Source of the DNA: Oehlia diaphana
Taxonomy: Eukaryota > Glomeromycota > Glomeromycetes > Glomerales > Glomeraceae
Direction: 5' to 3'
Length of the DNA: 64,000 nucleotides
Assembly: GCA_003833135.1 (NCBI GenBank)
Contig: QZLH01000055.1
Span: forward strand, 101,275 to 165,274
Below, piece by piece: positions 1 to 10,720 of this stretch (its first letter is position 1; each line of letters opens with the position of its first letter). The notes beneath the pieces are model-generated. The model worked only from the letters and a program-made list of their open reading frames with translations. It did no database searches and had not been told where the DNA came from. The position numbers and the translations under genes were made by a program.

Positions 1-144
1 TTTTTTTTATTTAAAAAAATTTACTAATTTTTAAAAAGTTTATTTTTCTTCTCTTTTTGCATTTTTTTTTTTTTTTTTTTTGAAAAAAGCCAAGTATGCT
101 ATTAGTTTGCCTGGAGATAAAGGAATAGGAAGGGCCTTTGCGTT
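1..144 (+). other. Possible terminal exon of a gene lying left of the window
   Basis: After a long T tract ending in an AG at about 88-89, a short open frame on the plus strand runs from about 90 to a TAA near 142-144. It reads roughly KYAISLPGDKGIGRAFAFEN. A T-rich tract followed by AG looks like an intron 3' end, so this may be the last exon of a gene starting outside the window. The family is not recognised. It is followed by an A/T hairpin near 152-182 (arms aaaataacctt and aaggttatttt). Low confidence, because such a short frame can occur by chance. Confidence 0.2.
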
Positions 145-183
145 TGAAAATTAAAATAACCTTTTTTTTGAAGGTTATTTTTT

Positions 184-2767
184 GTCATAATTTTGGCCGC
201 CCGGCTTTATATGTTGATCCAAATTTTTTGAACTTTTATTTAACGGTTGTAAGTAATTAAATATTTTTTTTCAAATTTCGACTCAATGGTTTATTATCAT
301 TAATATTTGTGTATGTTTTTATATCATTTTTATTGGTGTACTACTTTCTTGTTTTTCGATGTAAGTATAATTATCTTTTACTATATGAACGAATATCTTG
401 CGCTCAAGAAGTCAAAAGCTTTTTTTATAAGAAGTTTCATTTCAAGTGTTTTATTATTCGATTATTCATAATTTGTTTTTAATTATAATGCATATAAACA
501 AGCCAAGAAATCTCGAAGAAAATAAAGGGAACTACAAAAAGGGGAAGGCCTGGTTTTTGTCATTTTGACCCATGAAATCTTGGTAAACAAAATATTATTA
601 ACAACGAATGGTTCAGCTTACTGTAAATAGGAATCAATAAAGATATAAAAGATGATGCGAATGGGGTTCTTCCTTTACCAGTTTATTTGATAATAACTCT
701 CTTCTACGTGATTAAGATCTTGAATAGTTCTTTAAGCGATGTTACCGCAAGAACATAATACATAATATACTGTATAAATATATATTACATGCATATTTTT
801 TTGAAAATGATATCTCGGGCATATCAAATAATTTAAAACGTGTTTAATAGGTAGGTGCAAACTATCAACTTTGGGAAAAGAAAGACTTGATCAATCAATA
901 GGTCTTGATAATGTTACCTTGATTGTAATAGTCTTTCAAAAAATAATTTGATTTGATTTATATATTATGTTAGAAAACGCTAAATTCGTCCATACGAATG
1001 ATACTAAGAATAGTTCGCCACCTAACCAGGAAATAGCGTAAAATTCTCTCAAATTATTTAAAAGTAGAATAAGTAAAAATGAAATTCCCAATTAAATTAA
1101 GTATTCAATGGGTAAAAGAATAAAATGACTTTAAAGTTCTGAAACGAATTTCGTAAATCACTATGAAAGATCCAATCAAGTGGACTGCCTACGCTACTGT
1201 TAAAGAAATTATCACAACCCGCTCACAGATTATAGTAACTCCAATTCGTGATAAAATTCAGCCTACAATTCAGCCTTCATTTCCTGTGAACCGGCTCCAG
1301 CTTTATACAGTATATAATTTCGCCGACTTTTTTCTTAAAGTACCTCCATCTTCAAGAGTAACTAATTCAGATCCTGTGTCTCCTCCACTTCAACTCTTCG
1401 AACCACCAACTCTTATATATATATATATTTTTTGATATGTTTCCTCTATTAGCACTTTATGATCCATATACATGTGAAACATGTAAAATGATGATGAGCA
1501 AATACTAGTAACAACTATAGAACTTTAGAGCAGTGATAAAAAAAATCTATTGCTAATAAAAATTCTCTTAATTAATTGAGTTTTTCTTAAATACAGTATT
1601 CACAGTTGTTTTGTACACAATTTTTAAATTAAACTTTTGAATTAGGGATTACTATAAAAGCGCTAAATATCTAAAATTATTTACTTTATTTTGAAACATC
1701 ATATTTTACAAAAAACACTTTTTAATCATACTATTGTTTATTCGTATGAACAGGATTTTTTTTTAACAAAATGAGATTTTATCTGTAACTTTTAGTTTAT
1801 ATAATAATATTAAGTGAGTGCTACGGGGTATTCAAGTCAGTTTAAATTTTGAAATTATTATATTTGATGTTGTTTCTTTAGATAAAATACTTTGTTCTAG
1901 AGAGCGAAAAAATCCATTTTTTATGATATACTGAATACCATTCAGTTTCTTCATTTTCTTCAAAATAATCTAAATTTTGAATTTTGAATTTCAAAGCTAC
2001 TGATTAAGTACTAAATCATGTATCTATTAATCATATTGGTTACTTGTCTAGTTGTGGTGCGTTTTTTTTTTGTGCACTTGCTGAGGATCTAAGGAATTCA
2101 GGACTGATGCGCCCTATGCTCTTACACCAAACCTACTATAACCTAGAAGGGTAACATTTTACTAACCACAGACCCAAGGAAGTCCCCTCTTTGAGTGACC
2201 ACACAAGGTTAAATTAGGCTTCTATATTTGAAAAACCCACCGAGCTGCAATGAAGTTGTGGTGCATTTTTTCGTTTACGTCTTTTGTCAATTTAAATTCT
2301 TAATGCCGGCCCAATGCAATAATGCCGAAAATTTTGTGACCTTGATAGGACGACCTTAACGTACAGTGGGGGTGTACGATATTAAGGTACGAACTGGCAC
2401 AAGTTGGCCATTTCGTACGTTAATATCGTACACCCTTACTGTACATTAAGGAACCTGAGTTCTAATACATCGCATCTCTTATATATGTGTCCAAGCCATT
2501 ACGACACCGGTGTAATACTGGTGTAATACTCTTTTCATTGGAAAAGCAAGTTGGTCACTTGGATACTGATCTGTTAATGTATTTTCTTTAAATGTCTAAG
2601 TTTTTTTTTACATATATAGTTAACGATATTTAAATTAGTTTATCCTACTTAAAAACGTCTAAAAAAAATAACGTTTTAATGTGTGATTCAAAATTACAAT
2701 TAATTATTGATGATAACATTTTATTATGGATAAAAAAATAAAAAATTTAGACAATAATTCAATAATT
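184..2767. other. Intergenic AT-rich stretch with degenerate repeats, no supported gene
   Basis: No frame here shows a recognisable protein family. A 90-codon frame at 1163-1435 (+) has no family resemblance and runs into a TA-dinucleotide tract, so I do not call it. A motif agttgtggtgc followed by T-rich sequence occurs twice, near 2050 and near 2254, flanking about 200 bp that is less AT-rich than its surroundings; this could be an old insertion with a target-site repeat. A clear foldback follows at 2354-2451 (separate entry). Confidence 0.5.
2354..2451. repeat. Foldback (hairpin) element, about 41-bp arms
   Basis: The left arm (2354-2394, starting ccttaacgtacagt) is the near-exact reverse complement of the right arm (2411-2451, ending actgtacattaagg), with about four mismatches. 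The 16-bp spacer contains ttggca/ttggcca. This is the form of a MITE or foldback element. There is no coding capacity. Confidence 0.75.
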
Positions 2768-5047
2768 TTACTCCGTATCCCATTCATCATCGTCGTCAGC
2801 ATCTGTGGATCAATAGAAAATTAGCAATTAATCAATATTTATCAAAAAAAAATTAATTGTATCTTGTATAACTTACCGGATTCATCACTTCCCATATCTT
2901 TATTGAGTTTCTTTAACGCATCAGCTAAAGTTTTTGCCAAATTAGAGTCATTTCCGCTTGGACTTGAAGGTTCTTCTGTGAACGTTGATTGACGAACAGG
3001 TTCACCAATCTAATAGGAATATATTAGTCATAATGGGTTATTTTTTTTAAAATAACCTAACAAAATAAGTGTCACATTTTACTTACAGGTTTCAAACCAC
3101 CCCCACTAAATCCACCCCTACTACGAATAGCTTCCATTAAGTTAGTCCTAGTATCTAATTGAGGAGCTTCACGTGAAAGAGTTGGTGGCTGTGGTTGTGG
3201 TGGTGGTGGTGGTCCTCCTGCCGGAGGTGGAGGAGGCGGTGGTGGTGGAGGTCCTCCTGTTGGAGGTGGAGGTGGCGGCGGTGGTGGAGGTCCTCCTGTT
3301 GGAGGCGGAGGTGGGGGAGGCGGTACCCCCCCGGTTGAAGGTGGTGGCGGTGGTGGAGAAGGTGGTGCAGGTTGAGGAGCTACACGAGTTGGTGGAAGCG
3401 GTGGAGGCACCGGACTTGAATTAGTTACTCTCGCAGGCGGAATTGGTGGGGGAGTATTGTTAAAAGTAGGCGGACGAACAGGAGGTGGAGGTGGAGGTAC
3501 AGTTACAGGTTGTTGAGGAGTGGAACGTGAGGGAATAGTAGGTGGAATAGGTGGAGGTGAAGGAGCACTAGTTGGAGGAGGAGGTGGTGGAGGAGGAGGT
3601 GGAGTAGGAGTAGGAGATATTTTAGGCGAAAAAGATGGTGAAGCTGGTGGAGAAACATAATTAACTTTCGCGGGAGATTGGGGCTGAAGTGAATCACGAA
3701 TTGGAGTAGTAGGCCCTGTAACAGGTCTACGAGCAGGGGGTGGTGGTGGCGATTTCTTTTTAGGGGGTGGTGGTGCAGCACGTCTTGTTGGTTGTGGCGG
3801 GGGTCCTTTCTTAGCTTGTTTACGAGGTTCTTTCTTATTATTTGTTTCAAGAAATTTATTAATGAAATCAAAGTTTTGTGCTATGTCTTCCTGTAAGTAA
3901 TAAGAACCAAATCAAATTAATTTTAAATCTAAGTATTATAATAACCAAAACTATTACCATAAAATAACATTAACCTTGCTAACACCATATTCTCCTAATT
4001 GTTCAATCACGTTTTTCCATTCAGGATTGATGTTTTGAATCTATATAATAATAATATACAAATAGAATTAAACTCTTTACTTATTATTTAATTTTACCAA
4101 AAGCTTACATATACTTACATCAAATCCTTTCTGTTCATCCCATCCAATGTGTCCGAGATGTCTAATTATGTAAAAATTTTAAAGGTTAATATTTTTATTT
4201 CCAAACATGTGTATACATGTTTACGTATATATGTATAATGTTATTAGAGATAAAAGTTCTTGCCTAAATTCTGTAGGTGCCCCGATATCTGATTTATCGA
4301 TTTTATTTTTCTTTTTCTTCTTTTTTCCACCAAAGAATCCACCACCATTTTTATTTTCTTTTTGAGATTTCTTGGCTGTATATAATCGAAATTAATTTTT
4401 ATGAATAATTGATTAATAAAGATAAAATTATATAATAACATACATTTTGAAGGAAGTTTTTCTCTATTAATAACTCTTTTGTAAAAGCTTTTGGCTTCTT
4501 GTTCATTAGCGAAAGAAAAAGCGGCAAGATATTCCTATATTAAAAAAGAATGGAATTAATACAATTAATTTTATCACAAAGACCAAAAATTATTGCACCT
4601 ACATCGAGAGCAAAAGTATGAAAAAATGGAGTTTCTTCTGTATATTGGAAATCTTTATAGAGTTCTTGTTCCCATATTATACCACGTTCTCCCTAAATTA
4701 AATAGAATGACAAAATGTTATAAAATAACGATTGAGAACGAGAAACCCTGAATAATAAAAACAAACTTACAAGTAAGTCAACGACTTTGAAAAAAAACGA
4801 ATTCTTTGAATTATCTCTAACAAAACCAACTGCTCCCATAATTTTAGTATATGTCCAAGCATTTGGATCAGGATACGCAACATAAAGTCGAGCAACTGTC
4901 GCGGTTAAAATTTTCTATGTGACGAAAATATGTTTGAATTGATATTAACAATCTTCAGAAAAGGAAGAAAAAAAGGCTTACATCTCCGGACAGGGCCTTC
5001 TTTATCATTGCCTTATCCTCAGGTTTCTGGAGGGTGACTGAAGGCAT
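2768..5047 (-). CDS. WASP-family actin nucleation-promoting factor
   Basis: Activates the Arp2/3 complex to nucleate branched actin, typically at endocytic sites. Starts at 5047 (MPSVTLQKPEDK) and ends in an acidic tail ADADDDDEWDTE with TAA at 2768-2770; about nine exons. Domain order: WH1/EVH1 (TARLYVAYPDPNAWTY, then GIIWEQELYKDFQY and FFHTFALDV, exons at 4.6-4.9 kb); a basic stretch KKKKKNK; a CRIB/GBD motif IGAPTEFRHLGHIGWD at 4.1-4.3 kb; a long polyproline region with PPPPPPTGG repeats (3.08-3.87 kb); a WH2 motif LMEAIRSRGGF..GLKPV; and an acidic C-terminus carrying the conserved Trp. The CRIB motif implies regulation by Cdc42/Rac-type GTPases, as in animal and amoebozoan WASP; yeast Las17 lacks it. 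The intron at 4162-4263 uses a GC donor. Strong call; exact exon ends in the proline region were not all traced. Confidence 0.93.
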
Positions 5048-5149
5048 AATGGTTTTCGTCGGTAAGATATTTTTTTTAGTTGATAATTATCGGTCGTAAA
5101 ATGAATCAAACAACTATAAATACTTTTGGTGATGTAACATTGTTACGTT

Positions 5150-5275
5150 ACATAGCTGCAAAACCGGGTCTTGGCTGCGGCAAAGCCAATTTGCTTGGCT
5201 ACTGCGATAATATTATTACACCTATTTTAGACATTGTATGTATTACACTAGTTTGAAAACATTACGGCACAATAC
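5150..5275. repeat. Short repeat-like GC-richer patch with hairpin
   Basis: About 100 bp upstream of the WASP start is a patch of markedly different composition (aaaccgggtcttggctgc) holding a small hairpin ttggct-gcggca-aagccaa and a gttacgttac repeat. It looks like a small non-coding insertion. No terminal repeats were established. Confidence 0.3.
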
Positions 5276-5554
5276 ATTTTAGAATATTTGGCGGGAAATT
5301 GGTTGAAAATAATAACATATAATGAAAATTTCGGAATACTTCGGAAGTTATAAACTTTATTTTCATATTTTTAACAATAAAAAATGCGATTAGCTAAGAT
5401 TGTACAATTTTCACTATGTTTATAAGGCATTTACAGGAAATTAACTAGATTCAAGAAAATAAAAGGAAATTTCCCAATACAACAATATTATTCAAATTAC
5501 CGGAAAAAAGGGTTCAAGATATTGACGCGGAATTTTGGTTCTCGTTACAATCTC

Positions 5555-6040
5555 CTATATTAGGAAATTTGCATTTTTTTCGTTCTTCCATGATATCCAT
5601 GATAATAGTAATAGCGTGTTTTTCTGCAATTCGCTCAATCCCAGCATACCAATTGTAGATGCAATCGTAAAAAAAAGACTTTTATTCATTCCATCATCAG
5701 ATTTATCTATTGCCACTTGAAGACCATCCAGAACAATAATTACGTTCAGATCAGAGAACTTTTGATCGCGATGTTTGGCAATTCTACGTAATACCTCTGC
5801 TGGCGTTAACACTATATCGATCCTTAAAATCGTTCCGGTTGCTTCAAGCATCCGATTACTAATTGCGCTGGAGCTATTGGTTTCTATCATTCGAAGTAGT
5901 TTAGTCTCATTTTCAAACGATAGATTAAATACAAGAGCAGACTCAAAACGATCTTGTAAGTCAGTATCATTTGTACATTCAATTAGCAATTTTGGCAATT
6001 CAAATGCAACTCCTGCTAGAATGAAGTATTGCGGTATTTT
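5555..6040 (-). pseudogene. Truncated frame, possibly from a Crinkler-type C-terminal domain family
   Basis: An open frame with no ATG at its 5' end begins after a TGA near 6042 and reads KIPQYFILAGVAFELPKLLI onward, through an acidic/polar segment, to a hydrophobic strand VIIVLDGLQ and DDGMNKSLFF, ending at 5555. From memory, the strand followed by an acidic DDG(M/L)NK resembles the C-terminal domain of Crinkler-like proteins that are abundant in mycorrhizal fungi. That assignment is tentative. The lack of a start codon and of an obvious upstream exon suggests a fragment of a dispersed family, although an unrecognised 5' exon cannot be excluded. It lies alone between WASP and GPI7. Confidence 0.4.
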
Positions 6041-6337
6041 TGTTTGTCAAGTCGTTTAGCCTTCCACTGTTAGAAATGAATATGAATTTCAACCTTAAGT
6101 ATTTCTTTCAAAGCACGGTATCACTTTTTGTGACGCAATACAGCAAAAATTACGTAATTTTTCGGTCGTACGATTGACCGAATTTGACTAATGTGGCTTT
6201 TTATGAAAAAAATTCCGGACTTGTCATCACAAGAAACCATCTTCCGTAGTAATAAATAATACTAGCTTCGTAACTTTTTATAGATGAAGTACAAATTTAT
6301 TTATTTTTTGAATCTAAAGGTAAATTTATTGATAAAA

Positions 6338-9300
6338 TTAATAAATACTTAAAATCTCAAAAATTCCTATTAAAATTATTTCAATACCAAAATGAAATAA
6401 AATATTCCAAACAATTTGATATAAATACTTAGGTGAAAACACTGTCCAAATAAATAAGTGATTTCTTAAAATCATAACTCCAACAGATAATATAAATAAT
6501 ACGATAGAATGAAATAGTGATGTATATATAAAATAATCTAAAAATAATATTGTATTTAAAGATGATAAATCCTTAGCATTATTTTCTTGCATTGTTTTAT
6601 CACTACCTTTATCGTCAACTTTTCTGATGTTATCATCATTATTTGTTTCTTTTGTTAATTTCCATCTCATTAGAATCTCTTTTCTTAAAATGACACTAGC
6701 AAAACACCACCAAATAGGTCCACTCCAATTCCCCCAAAAAGTTGTTAATCCAACTAATACTACGTTATAGTCATTAATACCGGTATATGAATGACTTATA
6801 TCGATAGATGATAACGAATTAGAATTACCCAAAGAAAAGAATGATAAAAACTCAAATGATATAAGAAAAAAATTACATGATAAAGGTGTTAATAAAAAGT
6901 TATCATCATTATAATATATAAATAAATAAAATTGTATAAAATATAATCCATATAACGGTACGTTATGTGGTCTTGATAATAATATAAATAAATATGTTAT
7001 TAAACATAATATTATTTTTGGAAACTTTCTTATCTCTGAACCTATTAGAATAATATAACAAGAAGCTAAATTATTGCCAAACAAAAAAAAAGGAAATTTC
7101 AAAATTAAAAAAAAAGTATTTACCCTTTTCCGATTGGTTTTTTACAATTATACCAAGCTGACATAGTACAAGACTTACAATAAGTAGCACATAAATAAGT
7201 CTTGCAAGTGTTATAATTTGAGTTGTCCTAACAATAAAAGAAATCAATTCGAATAATTTAGGAAACAATTCTACGCCTCCGTCTATTTCCAACTTATATT
7301 TAGTTACCGATATTGAGATAATTATTACTATCAGCTGTGTAAATCGTTGTAAAATAAATGACAACACAGAATTTCTACGCGAATTATTATTAATGTATAA
7401 TTTGCGAATTTCTCTTAATGTAATTATAGTTAATGCAGAACTCGTTACAAAATATAATATCCACATTAATTTTATGTAAGATGTATTAAGATAAAATTTC
7501 AAATCGATTGTTCCAGCAAATTTTTGTCCTAAAGTGTTACAATGAATTAATATAATTAATAATAAAAAAGAGAAGATTTTTTATAACTTACCGGTCTGAT
7601 TCCATGCTCTAATTAATCGAACTAACACCATTTGGCACATAAAAGTACATGCCTGTTTTATAAACAATGTCCGATTTTTCTTTCTAAAACTGGGGTTAAC
7701 AATAATTACAGTTATTAATAATTCGATAATAACTACCCTATTCGGCTTTAAATTTACCTTAAAATGACAGAATAAATAAACATAGTTTGTATCCAATAAT
7801 ACCAGAATTGATGCTCTTCTTCAATATAACTACTTGCGAACAATGTGATGCAAAATGCGATAATTCCAATTATACTAAGGAACTCTAAATGACTTCGTTG
7901 ACTTTTACTTCCGTCTTGATTACCAAATCGTTTATTCCACTGGATATACGTAACCAACATAATTTTAATATAATTAAATACAGAAAGTATCATAAAGAAC
8001 AATCCTATGAACATTGAAGTAGTATCATAATCACTAAAGCTTGATGCTAGACGCGAACCAGAATCTGTAACAAACTAAAATCAAAGAATATTGTCATTAA
8101 AAATATTCTAAAATTCTAAATTAAAATTAACGTAATACCTTATCATAAAATAACAAAGCATTATTGACATGGTTAATGTCATTGACTTCATTGAGTGATT
8201 TGTCGTGATAGTAATATGCCATAGAATATAAGCATTGTAATCGTGCTTGATCATCATTAAAATCGCAATCCATTACGCTTGTAACGCTTGTAACATTAGG
8301 ACTACGGTCAAACGATGGCCATGATGTTTGTAATATCCCAGATAATTGATAAGCATTTAATTGCAATGCACGCAATTTATCCAAAGCTAGAGTAATATTT
8401 AAACAATGCTAAATGAAAACGAATTAAAATGATTGAAAAGCCCCCAAAAAATTGAAGTAATTTACCATCAATATCGACCATCAGATCCAATAATAAGAGT
8501 CCCAAATTATTTTTTGGGATAGGAATTCCAAACAAGTAACTAATAGTTGGTACAAAGTCCACCTGATTTATAACTTTATAAAAACTCATTGAATGCTCGT
8601 CAAATGGCACACTAAAAGTTTCAGGAACTTGTTTCACGGAGTCGAATATAGAACTCATGAAGACAAATGCCTAGAAAACGATAAAAAAAACAATGAGTTT
8701 ATGATATACAAATTGGAGCTTCGTTTAGAATAAAATTAAAGATGGTCAGTTGGTCTTTCGGTCCTGGACAGTCCGCTCGGTCTTTGGGGGAATGCACCCT
8801 TGAATTTTTGGGACGCAGCAAGTATGGCTAAAGACCAATAAATGTCAAAATTTGGCCTTTATACTTCTTTTTTTAAGACCAGCAACAAATACTGGTATTG
8901 GTAAAATAAAAACCTGTTTAGTTCTGAATTGGGTGATTAGATTGAGACCAAAATTTACCACTTTTCGGTCTTTAATCAGTTCTGTTGTGCCACAAAAAAT
9001 TGGAAGCACACTTTTCCGAAAATTCTAAAGACCATCAGGACCGACTGACCATCTCCAAATAAAAGACATATGGTAACCTTACAGTAGATATTTCGCCAAT
9101 AGATGAGCCACCATGATTTCCTGCCTTTACAAGAAATTCATTTGCTGCTTCAATATTGAGAATGTGATAAAATTCGAATTTGATATATCGCGCACACCTC
9201 ATTCATTCCATGATCTCCACATAACACAAACAGTGTAGGCTTTACGTTAGGGTCTTCTCTAATTCTTTTCTTATCCTGTTCTAATATGATCTCGTATATT

Positions 9301-10306
9301 ATTTTTACAACTTCATCCATCTCATGTTGTTTTGGTACCATCAAATTACTATATGGCCCAGTTGAGTGTCCGACATGGTCTAATCCAAGGTAATGAAATA
9401 TCAGAACATCCCACCCAGGTTTTGATAATTGTGGAATTACGTTTCGAGTTACATTAAGATCAACTTCAACCGTGTCCTGATTAATTATAAATTAAGATGC
9501 ATATATGTGACATATAAAAGATAAAATATCGAAGAAATACATACCGTAGCAAAGAATGAAGTAGTTCCATCCGTTTCATGAAATAATCCAGGAAAAAGTT
9601 TTATCCAAGTATCGTCACCAAAAAATGATATTGACTTATTATTAACATTTTTTAATTGTACTAGCCAATTATCTTGGTCGGCTAAAGAAGAAGAAGTATC
9701 AGACTCCGCTATATTAAGAATTGCATCCAAAAAATTCGGTACAGTTCCTAGGAATTAAATCGAAAATTAATATTTATGCGGATCAAAAATATATATAAAT
9801 AATTATGTGTACCAGTTGTCAAAGCTTTAATTCGTGGTAAGGTAACAGTCGGAGCGGTCGCTATTGCTGTATAAGGAATTGCGCGTCGTTCTGCGACAAG
9901 ACTAACGAATGATTAGAATTCATTATTATATCGCATATATTTAATCACGAATTTCATTTATTTACCTTTGGACAAATTCCATTCCAGAATTTTTTCCAAA
10001 TACGAAATCACTATTAATAATATTTCAATTATGAATATGAACTTGAATATATTTATATATTAAGCAAAAATTAAATTGAGCAAACCTTCTTAACGCATCA
10101 ATCAGCATGAAAACTAATCGATCAAATTTTGGCTCCAGAGGAGTTTTTTCTCCATTAGGTAATGGAGGTAATTCGTTTACTGTTGATAAACCTGATAAAC
10201 TGGTTTTATACGGAAAAAATCCTTTTGCAAAGAAAAAAATGCCTAATAGTTGAAGTATTGAAATATTGAATAGAATTTGACACTTTTTTCGTGGAGAATA
10301 CATCAT
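6338..10306 (-). CDS. GPI ethanolamine phosphate transferase 2 (GPI7/PIG-G type)
   Basis: Adds ethanolamine phosphate to the second mannose of the GPI-anchor precursor in the ER membrane. The start at 10306 (MMYSPRKKCQ) gives an N-terminal hydrophobic anchor, followed by the family segment LPPLPNGE..PKFDRLVFMLIDALRSDFVFG and the nucleophile region APTVTLPRIKALTTG. The alkaline-phosphatase-fold metal motifs LGLDHVGHSTGP and GDHGMNEAGNHGG follow. DTVEVDLNVTRN and WDVLIFHYLGLDH match GPI7/PIG-G better than the PIG-O or PIG-N paralogues. The downstream half (8.6 kb down to 6338) is a series of hydrophobic, membrane-spanning segments, as expected. More than ten exons; splices checked include 9080-8670 (GEIST/AFVFMSS). 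That intron holds a TIR element (8741-9053). Divergent from the carboxylase gene at 10721. Confidence 0.9.
8741..9053. mobile_element. MITE-like TIR element inside a GPI7 intron
   Basis: Left end gatggtcagttggtc (8741-8755) and right end gaccgactgaccatc (9039-9053) are inverted repeats with one mismatch in 15. The 313-bp interior is GC-richer than the surroundings, repeats ggtctt-type words and has no coding frame. It lies wholly inside the intron between the GDHG/NHGG exon and the AFVFMSS exon, in an otherwise intact gene. A target-site duplication is not clear. Confidence 0.7.
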
Positions 10307-10720
10307 GAAGTAAATTTGAAACTGAAAACTGTAAAGTATAATCTAAAATCAATACTTTTTTTTTACTAGATTTAGTAGCTCGTCGATCAATATAAACATT
10401 TGTCGATTTGTACAACACAGATCGCGTATTTAAATCATTCTTACCACAATTACGCGCATAATAGTCTCCAATTATTTATTTATCATTATATCCAAAGAGC
10501 CATTACCACCAATATGCCGTTTCAAGAAGAATAAAAATTACTAACTGGTTCTCTGATGCTTTATTTTAGTGAGATTATTTATTTGTTCTAGATATTTTGA
10601 ATTTCGAATACGCGACGATTGACTATTACACAAGATCTCAAATTTGATGATCTGCAACATGCATAGATAGTAAAATCAATCATGTTTTGCTGTTAACAAG
10701 CTATTAAGCAAGCTATTGAA
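10307..10720. promoter_or_regulatory. Divergent intergenic region GPI7 / MCC alpha
   Basis: 414 bp between two divergent start codons, so it must contain both promoters unless further 5' exons exist. No distinct element was recognised. An in-frame TAA at 10694-10696 shows that the carboxylase frame cannot extend further upstream without an extra exon. Confidence 0.4.

Noticed and set aside
1163..1435. 90-codon frame
   Set aside because: No recognisable family, ends in a TA repeat, no splice partners.
3173..3871. Val/Leu/Glu-rich and His/Leu-rich frames overlapping the WASP proline region
   Set aside because: Shadows of CCN/GGN proline codons; the polyproline frame continues into WH2 and acidic exons.
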